Part shown: positions 11,788-22,546 of the stretch, piece by piece
Layout: each line of letters starts with the position of its first letter
How positions within the stretch are numbered: position 1 is the stretch's first letter
Source of the DNA: Rostrohypoxylon terebratum
Lineage: Eukaryota; Ascomycota; Sordariomycetes; Xylariales; Hypoxylaceae
Direction: 5' to 3'
DNA length: 64,000 nt
Assembly: GCA_022497145.1 (NCBI GenBank)
Contig: MU385856.1
Location: forward strand, 372,001-436,000
Made by a program: the position numbers and the translations under genes
The notes under the pieces: generated by a model
Told to the model about the DNA's origin: nothing
The model's database searches: none
Seen by the model: only the letters and a program-made list of their open reading frames with translations

Positions 11788-13182
11788 TTAGAAGTCCTCA
11801 TCGAAGGTGAAGTCACCACCGTTCTCTCCCTGTCCGTCCGTTGGTGTGGCGTCATCGTTGGAGGCGTTCTTCTTGGTGCTGGCCATGACACCAGCCTTCT
11901 GGTAGTCACCGACACGCTTCTCGAAGAAGTTGGTCTTGCCACCCAGAGAGATGTTCTCCATGAAGTCGAAGGGGTTGGCAGAGCGGTACACCTTCTCGTT
12001 GCCAAGGGCGACAAGCAGGCGGTCGGCCACGAATTCGATGTACTGCTTCATCAAGTTGGAGTTCATGCCGAGAAGAGCGCAAGGCAGGGCCTCGGTAAGG
12101 AACTCCTGCTCGATGGCGACAGCGTCAACAATGATCTTCTCAATGACGTCCTTGCCAGGACGGTTCTTGAGGTGAGTGAACAATAGGCAAGCGAAGTCGG
12201 TGTGGAGACCCTCGTCACGAGAGATGAGCTCGTTGGAGAAAGTGAGACCAGGCATGAGACCACGCTTCTTGAGCCAGAAGATAGAAGCAAAAGCACCACT
12301 GAAGAAGATACCCTCGACAGCGGCAAAGGCAATCAGACGCTGAGCGAAAGTGGACTTCTTGTCAGCAATCCACTTCAGGGCCCAGTCAGCCTTTCGGCGA
12401 ATGCAAGGGATGGTGTCAATGGCATTGAAAAGATGGGTCTTCTGGGCAGGCTCCTTGATGTAGGTGTCAATGAGAAGGGAGTATGTCTCGGAGTGAATGT
12501 TCTCCATCATGATCTGGAAACCGTAGAAGCATCGAGCCTCGGGGATCTGAACTTCACCGCTGAAGCGCTCGACAAGGTTCTCGTTGACAATGCCGTCAGA
12601 GGCGGCGAAAAAGGCGAGGATGTGAGAGACGAAGAACTTCTCGTCCTCGTTTAGGCGGTTGTTCCAGTCATGGAGATCCTTGGATAGATCAATCTCTTCG
12701 GCAGTCCAGAAGGACGCCTCGTGCTTCTTGTACATCTGCCAGATCTATTCCAAGTTATTAGCTCATGTCGCGTTCAAAACCACTTTACACGTCCGAGACG
12801 CGTCGCTTACCTCATGGTACTTGATCGGGAACAGGACGAATCGCTGAGGGTTCTCTTGGAGGATGGGCTCGTCGGCCTCCTCGGGCTTAATGGTCTCGGC
12901 AACAGCTACCTTGACATCCTTAGTGGCAATAGCCTTTTGGGACTCGATCTCATCAGCGACGGCGTCGGTGTTGGCGTCAAAAGGAGCGTTCTCCTTGCCG
13001 AAGTCAAGCTTCTTCATGGGAGACTCCATTTTCAAGGACTCGAAAGCAGAAGCAGTCTATAATAGAAAAAGTTAATGCCAATTGATCATGAAGGGAATGT
13101 AAGATGCCAACAAAATTGTAGGTTGTGAAGACCGGTGAATGACGGCACGTACCTTCTTGGAGGGAGTGAGTTCGGTAGACAT
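11788..13182 (-). CDS. rnr2: Ribonucleoside-diphosphate reductase small chain (class Ia R2)
   Basis: A 410-residue R2 subunit that holds the diiron-tyrosyl radical cofactor used with the large subunit to make dNTPs. Seen are FWTAEEIDLSKD (D111, iron ligand), ENIHSETY (E173 and H176 iron ligands, Y180 the radical tyrosine by family alignment), and the C-terminal FTFDEDF that docks into the large subunit. Exons on the minus strand are 13153-13182 (10 codons, MSTELTPSKK), 12811-13056 and 11788-12744; both introns (96 and 66 bases) are phase 0. The junction reads FPIKYHE-IWQMYKKHEASF, as in other fungal R2 proteins. An ACGCGT box lies about 95 bases upstream of the ATG and another inside intron 2, in keeping with G1/S control. 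Confidence 0.97.
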
Positions 13183-13274
13183 TGTGTGAAGGTCAAGGTG
13201 TTTGAGAGGACTACGACTGTAGATTGTAGATAGACAATTGAGTGAAAATAATTACCAGAGTCAATTGAACAACG

Positions 13275-13280
13275 ACGCGT
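13275..13280. promoter_or_regulatory. MluI cell-cycle box (ACGCGT) upstream of RNR2
   Basis: A perfect palindromic ACGCGT about 95 bases upstream of the RNR2 ATG. It is the binding core of MBF/DSC1, which drives G1/S genes including ribonucleotide reductase in yeasts. A second copy sits at 12798-12803 within intron 2. Function here is inferred. Confidence 0.55.
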
Positions 13281-13366
13281 TGACTCGAAAGATTGGTCTT
13301 GATGGATGGATGCAGAGCAAAACCCGTGTAGAGAATTTGTCGGAACCAAAATCTTTTAAAAGGGCG

Positions 13367-13375
13367 TTTCGCGCC
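13367..13375. promoter_or_regulatory. E2F/SCB-like site TTTCGCGCC upstream of RNR2
   Basis: Reads GGCGCGAAA on the gene's strand, containing the CGCGAAA core of SBF sites and the E2F consensus. A related TTTTTCGCGCGTCGAC lies at 13441-13456. Together with the ACGCGT box they form a plausible cell-cycle promoter; this is inferred from motif only. Confidence 0.4.
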
Positions 13376-13710
13376 AAGTCACGTGTATAAAGCAGTAGGG
13401 ATAGACACGGTGAAAGACGCGACTAAACACCCCGCCACTTTTTTTCGCGCGTCGACAGGGATTAGTTACCCACTGTAATACCACTTTAGTTGCACTTTTG
13501 GTACTTGTATTGTACCACTTTCCCAAGCAGCCAAGGTAACAGCCCTGGAGTGTATTAACTTTTAAGTACGTACCAATTAGACACGGACTTCACTGGGATC
13601 TGAGGGACATTTGCCCAGCCAGCCCCAACTTAATAACTAGTAAATTTTGCGTCAGCGCACAGTTTGTTTCTCTCTTTCCTTTGTCAAGAATGCAGGAAGT
13701 TCGCAGACTG

Positions 13711-13730
13711 TGCTGTGCTGTGCTGTGCTG
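13711..13730. repeat. TGCTG microsatellite, four units
   Basis: Four perfect tandem TGCTG pentamers in non-coding sequence between RNR2 and the DUF4112 gene. Confidence 0.85.
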
Positions 13731-14544
13731 CTCAGCTAACTCGGCTGCTCGGTCCCTGCCAAGCCAGCCCTAGCTTCAGGTCCTACAGGCTACCGTACAA
13801 ACAGGGATCCATGGGCACCAACTAAAAGTTATCAGATCAATCAGATCACAGTCGTCAAATAAACAAATGGACCAAATAAGAAATGGATTGGATCCCTAGT
13901 TCATAGCTGATTCAAGATCAGGTAATGATTACTCGTCGTGGGAGAGTCATCGTCAATTGTGGACGGTGCAATCCCGGATCTAATATCGGTCTTAAGTTTG
14001 AAATGTCGGACAACGCTCTCGGACTACGAACACGTCCTGCTTTTTAATACATAGGACCGTAGGTACTTTCAAGTGTCAGAATAAGTAAGGACTATTAAGG
14101 AGAGCTTAGGTACGATCTCGTTCATTCCGATTAATTATCTTGGATAGTCACTGTCTCATGCTTAGCCACGAACTTTCCCGTCATGCCGAAAAGTATTTCC
14201 TCTGCTACTAGTACTAGTACTAGGTAGTAGATACAAACTGGATATCCGGGTATCATTTATAAACCCCTTGTCCCTGTTTGTCGTACACCCAAATGTACCA
14301 TCCCCCGCAACGTGTGAATCTATCAAATTGGTGGTATGGGTATTATGGACAAATGACTCCGAAACACTCTCAACGATTGAAAGAAATACAAGCAAACCAA
14401 CCGCCAATGTCACAAATTGCCACCTGGAATAGTCGAGCTCCATGTGTGACTGTATGACGCGTGTCAGCCCTTCAGCCCCTCCAAGCACTTTATGTACGCG
14501 ACCCTGTTCCATATCGACCTAATTAACCCCACAGAGTTTGGCTC

Positions 14545-15466
14545 TTAGCGGGTCCCCATCTCGACATCGCCTGGGCGGGATCGTTGACTTCCAAACCCAA
14601 GGAAACCTTTGCCGGAGCCTCGTCGATCATCATGAACCCTTGCTTGAGCTGGTCGTGGCGGCTGGGCGGGTGCGACACCACTTTCTTGCGGGGAATAATC
14701 AGTTGCGCGCTCTGACTGAGCGTTGAACCGATCGAACTCGGCCGGGTCGCTAGGGTCAACATCAGGCACCGGTAGGTGGCTAGCGCGAAGATTCTTCTTT
14801 CCCTTCTTACGTAAATAGTCCTCCAGCGCTACGGCATTTCGGGTGTTGGCGAGGATGAGAGTATCTGCAATGTCTCCGACAAAGGGGACCAAGCCGGCGA
14901 TGAAATCGATAATGACCCATATGTACATCGTCATCAATATCCGAGCTGGGAGTCCTCCCTCTACCTGTTTGGCAGTATGAACAACCATCAGCGCAAGGAG
15001 CGCATCCAAAGCATCGCCGGCGCTGTCGAGTCAACTTGCATTAGCATAAATTCACAACCCAAACGAACGGGACTGCCGACTCACAATGGGAAAATGCCGA
15101 CAAGGCTACCCCATCCTAACTTCATCCCCATGAAACTTCCGAGGCTCATATCCAGTCTGTATGCTCTTCTCTTCACCTTGGTCAATACCTGGGCATCATG
15201 TTCTGAGAGACCGGGAGGCAAAGCCTTGCGGACTTTCTTAGTCTTCGTCCTCGACGGTCTACCGTCCAGTCTCGTCGCGGGAACCGTCTCAAAGTATGGA
15301 TCCTGTAGTATAGCATGTGAATATGTTTCCTACTCGAGCTAATTGGGCGCATCGCATCACATTGCGTAAGCGACACTAGAAGAAGTGTATGCATGTCACT
15401 TACCTTTACTCCGAATTGGTTGCCCGCCGTCTCCTTGAGTATTTTCTTCGCAATCATCGCCGCCAT
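14545..15466 (-). CDS. DUF4112 membrane protein
   Basis: A 252-residue protein of the DUF4112 family (PF13430), of unknown function, common in fungi and bacteria. The core reads RAYRLDMSLGSFMGMKLGWG, then SLVGIFPFAGDALDALLALMVV, then MYIWVIIDFIAGLVPFVGDIADTL. The two GD-containing hydrophobic repeats are the family hallmark and probably form membrane helices. The C-terminal 65 residues are polar, proline- and arginine-rich. Exons on the minus strand are 15404-15466, 15085-15302 and 14545-15022; the introns (101 and 62 bases) are phase 0 and phase 2, and splicing restores the unbroken motif across both. The start MAAMIAKKILKETAGNQ is the first ATG. Confidence 0.9.
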
Positions 15467-16952
15467 CTTGCCTAGGGGTAGGAGTAAAGTAGAATTGACT
15501 GCTTAGCAGCAGGCGTATTTATGAAAGGTAGAGAAATTAGGATGATAAGAGGTGTCAACGTGAGTAGGATAGGTAAAGTGTGTAGTTCAAGAGGTAAGCA
15601 AGCGATCGTCGTGCGTTTAACTGTAGAGAGAAATATTGGTATGGATTAAGCGCTGAGCTCCTCGAGCTAACGGAGAGGGACAATTAGTCCAACGCTTCCA
15701 GTCACGGCTCCTTCTGAAACGTTCGAAATTCCTAACAAAGACTTGGAAGTGACTACAAAGGTTAATATTAAATAGAAAAACGAGAATTATCGAATTATCC
15801 TGCACCGACAACTAATAACATAAACCCTCCCTCCAACGGTTTTCAAGTTTTCGCCTTGATGATCTATCAATGCGTCAGTGCCAACTCCTAATCGGCCAAT
15901 AAGAAGCAGGTATACCTAAAGGAACAGCTGAATGGAACTTCAACCAAGCTTTATTCGGCTCGGATTAACATGTATAACCGAGTTAGCAACCGAAAGGATT
16001 GGTTATCTCCTTTTCACTCTCATGGCTAATGTGAAATTGAAAATTGAAAATTGAGGCAACCAATCTTGGGACATGCGAGATTGTTGTAAGGTTGTATGAT
16101 GCATGGACAACTCAGACAAATGATGATGTCAATTGTGTCAAGCTACTGGCAAACTAATGCATTACCTAACACTTGACCAAGGCAATTAAGCTTAATTACT
16201 ATCTGATGAACCGGCACAAGACAGCAGTTACATAGAAGGTCCAGTTGAAACGGTTTTTGATTGGTTCAAAAAGCCTTGGCAAGTCTTTATCAGAATATGA
16301 TTGGATACATTCCTTAGTTTTTTTATGGGTATATTTACCTGCTGTCTTGTGCCGGTTCGTCAGATAGATTTGCCGCGTTCATGGTTTCGAGCTTGGTATC
16401 CTTGCCACAAACTAGTAATGTGGCTGTGTGGCTTGACCAGAGCTACTCAGCCACATTGTCGAAGTCTAGAATCTCGGCGATTCACATCCAAATTAGCCTC
16501 TCCTTCATCCATAGGACCAGACCATATGGCATAGGTACCTAGTCTTCCACAATTTCCAAGGCCTCCGGGCTCGACTCTTATATGCACGTCTGTGAAAATA
16601 CACGTTTTCAAAGGTGGATATCTCAAAACACTTAGGAACCATATCAAAAGCGTTCGCAATCTCAGATGTCCACCTCAAAACACTAGATCAGACGATCCAT
16701 CACGCATTATCCTTTGAGCGAGGAGAGTATACCAATTCAGCCTCAGGTCTATTACATTAACCATTGCTAATATAGTATATCGCTTATTTATCTTAACTTC
16801 ATGGCTTCCCACAATATTGTGTCGCTTCCGGAGCTCTCAATCGCTAGCTCTGCATGATACTTGCGGCACCTCCTAATATAACAGCATGCGTACGCTTTCT
16901 AAAGGTCTTGACCGATATTCCTAACCCAGTTCTTATGTTATCCCAACCCCTT
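15467..16952. other. Intergenic DUF4112-MFS with a foldback element
   Basis: Upstream region of the DUF4112 gene and 3' region of the MFS gene. It contains a 169-base inverted-repeat element (16199-16367), reported separately. No other gene is supported. Confidence 0.6.
16199..16367. mobile_element. Short foldback / MITE-like element, 29-base terminal inverted repeats
   Basis: The 29 bases at 16199-16227 and those at 16339-16367 are reverse complements with a single mismatch, separated by 111 bases with no coding capacity. Similarity continues inward for a few bases. The left flank ends in TA while the right flank begins AT, so a clean target duplication is not seen. Consistent with a non-autonomous DNA transposon (MITE), or a long hairpin. 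No second copy is in the window. Confidence 0.65.
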
Positions 16953-18347
16953 TTAGACCTTGGACCATAGATCCCCTCCTCGATCTTTGATTAGCAGCCT
17001 TGACGATGCGAGGATAAAGATGCCTCCGATCACAATTGTCAATCCTGCCCAGAGCTGTCCCCAAATATACCTCCCTCCATTAGCGTCGATGATGGCACCC
17101 ATAGTAGGGGGACCAGCCAAAGTAGCAAACCCGCAAAGTGCAAATACCATGCCTATCCATGTGCCCATCTTCCTAACGTCTTGCACGAAGGTGCTTATAG
17201 CAGAGCTGAAGATACCCTGAGCACCACCGTTCACAAAACCCATGACCACGGAATAAGCATACATATCCGACCGCGTATGCACCCCCATCCAACCAAACGC
17301 CATGATCCCCAATGCCATACAATTGAGGCCGAAGGTGTTGACGGGGCCAATATAGCGGTCAGCGATGACGCCGAAAATAGGTCGAGCGGGCATAGCAACC
17401 GCGTTTGTGACCAAAACAAAGTTGATAGACTCTTGGTTGCTCAATCCGATGCTTTCGCGGGCAAATGAGTTGATCTAGAAGACGGGGATCTCACTATCAG
17501 TACACTATCCACAACGTGGTGCGAAACAACAAGAACGCTAGGGACTTACGTATAATAACATCGTAAATAGGGAGAAATATATGAGAAACGCGCCAGCGCT
17601 GAAGGTAGAGAAGGGGACGTTCTTGAAAGCACCCCAGTCGACAATGGGGGCCGGTATTTTTCGCAGTTTCCGCGGCTTCAACATGAAGAACCCGATGATC
17701 GACAAGATTATGCCTATGAGCGCGCATATCCTAACCGACCACCCGAAGCCTAACGTTGGCGTGAGGAATTGGACGAGGGCCGGGAACAGTATTGCGCCGG
17801 TACTCGAACCGCATCCGTTCAGGGCGACGGCAAGGGACCGATTCTTCTTAAAATAAGTAGCGACGTTGGCGGTGGCCGGCATGAACATCAAGCCGCCTCC
17901 AATTCCCGTGCAGAACCCCTGGGCGAGCAAAACATGCCAGTAGGTTGTTGAAAGGCTGGTCATGAACATACCGAACACGGTCACTACTGCTCCGACGGCG
18001 TATGTAAGTCTCGGGTAGCCGGCGTCCGAGAGCCGGCCGGAGACCATACCGATCTCGAAGCAAAGGAAGATCTGAATCGAGCCGACCCAAGCCACTTGGG
18101 AGGCCGGTAAACGCATGGTCTGCTTATAATACAGTTGAAATACAGAAAACCCTGTTCCGTAACCCCATGATAGCATATTGGCTATGTGACCGGGTATTAT
18201 TTGGGACCAGGCTAGGAATCCGCCATCTGGTGGCTCTTCGACGGGTACTGCCGACGAAGTAGAGTATGTCGGTACTATCTCTTCCCCCAGGACGGAGGAG
18301 GCACGGGCGGAGGGTGCCCTACGCTTATCGGAGGTCGGTCTATTCAT
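16953..18347 (-). CDS. MFS transporter, monocarboxylate (MCT/SLC16-like) type
   Basis: A 439-residue major facilitator protein. The motif PPDGGFLAWSQIIPGHIANM at the start of helix 1 and the layout of about 12 hydrophobic segments place it in the fungal MCT-like group. Members carry monocarboxylates, riboflavin or other small acids across the plasma membrane; the substrate is not predictable here. FGVIADRYIGPVNTFGLN is a typical loop of the second half, ARPIFGVIADRY resembling the MFS loop signature. Exons on the minus strand are 17550-18347 and 16953-17474, with a 75-base phase-0 intron (GTAAGT...TCTAG). The N-terminal 45 residues are polar and cytosolic. Nearest neighbours give no pathway. 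Confidence 0.9.
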
Positions 18348-19886
18348 ATTTGTGATTCCTGGTTGGTCGACTTAGGTATTACTTGATAGTAAAAGAGAAC
18401 GTAGAATGATTTGTCTATCGTTGTTTTTTTCGAGGTTCTTGAAACAATAGGATTACTGGGCAGCAGCAAAACAATTCACCAGGTACGAAGCTTCCAATGC
18501 AGATAAAACCTTATGGAACGGGAAGGTTATATAAATTATTCTACATATGCAACTGACGACGACGCAAAACTCAAAATGTCAATACCAAAAAAAAGAGATG
18601 CCATTAAGGGGCGGTCATTTACAATGCTCCGACATCGCTATTCTTGCTACTATCGCTCATGCGGTATACACGAAGAAAGATTGCAAAAACTCCACTCAAA
18701 AAGGCGTCACAAGGAAGATACGGTAGAAGAGCAAGTAAGTAGATGTGCAACGAAGGTCCGATCGTGAAACTTTTGGAAACTTTTGAGGTCCTGAGACCAG
18801 CAAAGGGATGTTATTTCGGGTACCGGAACGGGAACGGAGCACCGAAACTACCCATCCATATGGGTATCGCATCGACTGACCCCCTCTCATCCTATCAAGG
18901 GACGGCGTGGTATATAGAGGTTAGCATTATTCAAGGTCGCAATGGGGGTTGGGATGGGACCCAGCTTGTGCACATCGCAGAATTGGATAAATTATACATG
19001 GCGTACATAGCATTACCGGAGCACTAGAGTAAGTCAGTAGTCAAGGAATCGATTCCGATTACGCGATTGCCGATTCGTTCGGAGCAGGTCGAAAGCATAG
19101 AGATACATATTATGATTATGACTAGAAAGAGGAAAGGTCGGTCCGACGCAATGATTGGATTTCCAGGTATGGCCGAGCGAATTTGTCAAGGTTGTCCATC
19201 GCAGCTGTCGCTACTCCGGTCGATCTGGGATCCATCATACTACTATGTAATAGATCCTCGGTGGGTGTTGCGCTCGATCGGTTTAAATGTTTGGGAGAAT
19301 ACTCCACTTCGTGATCAATATACCGATGTACCGAGGAGCGTCATTGGCAACTGCGCTGTCGCGGCTCCAGACTCGTATCTTCCTGCGTCCTAATGCCGGA
19401 GGCTATCTTGTAATGGGAATGACGGGGAGTCAGGAAAGAAGGTATCGTGGTCCCTGATAGGTCGGCGTATTAGCGGGTTAGTGGAAGGTAGACCGCTTGA
19501 TCCCTTTTTGAAAAGAGCCCTGGAGGTGAATTGAATTGCATGGCCTTTTATGGTCTCGCAAGTCTCCCAATTGCTTCCAGTTTTCCCTTTACTACGTAGA
19601 GTCGTTCCGCGACTCCAAGTGAAAGATAACGAGATCCGTTGCAATAAGATATAGCCTATACGTTTTGGGGTAGGTACTAAAATTTCAAAAATGTCTATTT
19701 AATTAAATGAATGATGTATTTCATAAAAGTAACATACTATGTAATGGCTTTGAAAATGAAGAGGTAGATTTTGACGCTATCCGACGCTATCTACGCTGTT
19801 ATCCTCTCCCGGTGCTGGGGTGGCTTGAGTGGGGGGCATTGTTCAAGCTGAGTATATGTAGCACCATAAACGGCAAATTGTTAACA
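18348..19886. other. Intergenic MFS-tRNA
   Basis: MFS promoter side, then about 1.2 kb without a supported gene. The open frame at 19067-19393 has no recognisable features. Confidence 0.5.
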
Positions 19887-19984
19887 AGTCGCGTGGTCTA
19901 ATGGTTATGATTTCTCGTTCACATTGATGTGTTCCCACTTCTTAAGTCCCGAGAAGGTTCCGTGTTCGATCCACGGCGTGACTA
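19887..19984 (+). tRNA. tRNA-Val (anticodon CAC) with intron
   Basis: Folds as a complete tRNA of 73 bases after removal of a 25-base intron (19924-19948). The acceptor stem pairs 19887-19893 with 19977-19983 (one G-U), with discriminator A at 19984. Box A is TGGTCTAATGG and box B contains GTTCGATCC. The anticodon stem pairs 19913-19917 with 19950-19954; the anticodon CAC is at 19920-19922, flanked by T33 and A37. The T stem CCGTG/CACGG is perfect. The intron sits after position 37, as in all nuclear tRNA introns, and contains GTG, which can pair with the anticodon. CAC reads GUG (valine). Confidence 0.9.
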
Positions 19985-19989
19985 TTTTT
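19985..19989 (+). terminator. RNA polymerase III T-run terminator
   Basis: Five T residues directly after the discriminator base of the tRNA-Val gene, the usual Pol III stop. Confidence 0.85.
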
Positions 19990-21622
19990 GGCTTCCTGTC
20001 CTCAAGTCATCCTATGATTCTCAAACTATTTCATTTTTATCTCAATATTTTTCATTTATCTTTGACATCACAATGTTTGATCTCATTTAAGGTTATGTGT
20101 GGGGTAATGGTACCAGATAACTGATTCAATCTCAAAATTTAACCATAAGTTTCCTGACGATAGGGACTGACATTCCCTTGTTCAAAATTTTTGGGCCTCA
20201 TAGAAGAGGCAAGCTGGAATGGTATCATATATCACTTTAGGTGCGTACATTCAATCAAGGTTCATCTATGGCTATGTACTAATTAGATCATATTTCCATA
20301 TTTCAGGTAAATCTTTTCAATCAAATCAACTGAAGCTTATCAACTCATTTGAATACAATATATCTGTGATCAGAAGTCAGACCATCACATCCTCATCTGA
20401 CGCTTTTTTTAAGATCACAATAGACTAAGGAAACGATGAAATAACGAAACAACGAAACAAAAGCCATACCTAATGCAAAAAGCCGTTTAAGACGCAAAGT
20501 ATCATGACAACCGCGCGTCATGAGCCTCGCTGTCATCCTCTTGCATCCATATGGCCATAATCAAAGGTGATAGACGGAGGAACTGAGACACGCAGCTTCA
20601 GTAATTGTGCCAGATGTCGGTCGGTCTTTTCCAGACGCCCGTCAAATACGAAATAGGCGCTGACAGATAGTGCACATAGTGCTCCTAATCTACGAGCCAA
20701 TTCCAATGGCACATGTCACTCCGCATCCTCTCACGCCATTTTATAGCACTTTCGGCTCCTGGCAGGAAGAACGGGCTCCTCGTGCGGCAGTCTCCGCGAG
20801 CACGTCGCCGTACGTCACAGGTCACCCCGAACTTCGAGGGGAGGGTAGCAGGGATAGGTTCACATTCACTACCGGATTCAGAAACTGCTGATGCCAAGCA
20901 AAAGCGAGGCCAGAGCAGGCTTTGGTCGATAACCTTACTACCTAAGGTAGGAAGACGTGGTTTATGTGGCTACGTGGCTGCATAGGCCTGGGGGGTACGT
21001 TAGAGAGGCGAAAAAGTACCTCGAACTAGAGGGAAATTCCTAGCCTTGCATCGCCCACCCTCTTCTTTCGCCGGTTTCCTTCTTCTCTTGCGCGGAGGGC
21101 CGTGGCACTTAGGCCAGCATACTACTACGACGGTTTCAGAAGCCCGTCGGGCATCTATATGTCCCTCCGTCCTCAGCTATGATCCCTGCCGATTTACCTA
21201 GTGCCTGACAGAGAAGAAAGAGAAACTAAAGAGAGAGCAATACGAGCAGACAAAGCTGGATTACAAAGCGGTTGGTCCGACGAGCTGGGCTCGTGACGAT
21301 GGTCCTGTAATGCGGGTAGCTGCTGTCCCACTTCTTCGACAAAACCCCTGCACCTAGCCAGCGACAGCTAAGGAGGAACCTCCTCGGCCAATAGGTGGCC
21401 GTAGACCGCCGGCCTCGTGCGTCTCCTGTGTAAGTAGATTGCGCGCAAGTGAGGTCGGTAAGGCAGATCAAGATCGCCTGATTCTCGCGCCGGCCAAGAG
21501 TAGCGGTCTCGTATAAAGAACTGTGATTAGAAATCCAGCTCTTTCCATGGTAGAGATAGGGGGCGTTTTACTTTAGGGACGAGACGTGTTATATTGACAA
21601 CTCACGTAGGGAGGCTGTATAG

Positions 21623-21660
21623 TACCTAGGTCTGACCTAGGTAGGTAGGTAGGTAGGTGT
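21623..21660. repeat. CCTAGGT palindrome followed by TAGG tandem
   Basis: Two 10-base arms (21623-21632 and 21634-21643) are exact reverse complements around a single T, followed by about five GTAG units. Another instance of the window's CCTAGGT motif. Confidence 0.8.
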
Positions 21661-22245
21661 GTACCTACCTCTGGGTTACTTGGAACTCTGCGGGGAGAAG
21701 GATCGGGGCGTTTCCGTGATTATGATGTGTCATTCGCGAAAGATAACAGATCTTGTAGCACGACGGCGCAATTAGGCTCGCAAAGTACGGACGGGAACCT
21801 CTTCGATCACATCGCCGGGCTCTTGTTGGTTACTTTAACTCCCCTCTGCTTTTTGTAATATCTATTGGAGATTTACTGATAGGTCAAAAATAGTCGAGGG
21901 GCGTTTTGAGCAGGGTCTACTTGGTTAATAAGACCCGATTTGGGAGGGACTGCATTACCAATGTCGTCAATCAAACTAACGAATATGGCAGCCTTGATTC
22001 ATTTTTTTTTCGGTTTGTAGTATCATGTGCTTACTGTTCTTTTCGGAGTGCATCAAATTTAAATCGTCATAGATAGCAATACTTTTCTTCTCGGTATCAA
22101 TATCCCTTCTGTTGAACAGCTGGGGCCCCCTTTTCACATGGCTTCCCCATTTTAAGGTCCAGATCCGACTTTTCACTTCTAATTGGTTAAATAACGCATG
22201 TTGAGCCATCGCTAATGAATATAATAGACGTGATAGAAGATGGAG

Positions 22246-22254
22246 TTTTTTTTT

Positions 22255-22285
<31 letters not shown>
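22246..22285. repeat. T9-A10-(GAAAA)n low-complexity tract
   Basis: Nine T then ten A residues, followed by four GAAAA units. Simple-sequence DNA in an intergenic region. Confidence 0.9.
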
Positions 22286-22546
22286 CCAGAGAATACTAAG
22301 GGAGACGCGATGCTATGCCCATCCGAGCTGAAACTTTTTTTGGACATCAGGCGAAGAGCGGTGATGATGCCCCCCGAAGCTGAAGTTCGTATAATGCTTT
22401 TTCTTGTAACACGGGTTACGACAAATACCGCAACGCCTGCTAAGGTATGTTAAAATGAAAAGGTACGATAACCGCCGCTACTGCAGTGTGACCACATAGA
22501 TCCCTCGTAAACTCTTAGCATTTTTTCGCCGGTCTCGAGGAAGATT

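Larger units (their letters stand above)
13183..14544. other. RNR2 promoter and DUF4112 3' region
   Basis: Apart from the RNR2 promoter boxes, it holds a TGCTG microsatellite (13711-13730), a CACGTG at 13380-13385 and CTAGTA-type repeats near 14205-14225. No gene is supported. Confidence 0.55.
19990..22546. other. Intergenic tRNA to CoA-transferase, gene-free
   Basis: AT-rich to about 20.5 kb, then mixed. It contains a CCTAGGT palindrome with a TAGG run (21623-21660) and a T9-A10-(GAAAA)n tract (22246-22285). No open frame looks like a protein, and no RIP-degraded transposon is recognisable. Confidence 0.5.

Noticed and set aside
11779..12654. Plus-strand frames opposite RNR2
   Set aside because: RNR2 on the minus strand explains the sequence with all family residues.
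14162..14512. 116-codon minus-strand frame below the DUF4112 gene
   Set aside because: No motif or homology recognised, and it lies in the DUF4112 3' region.
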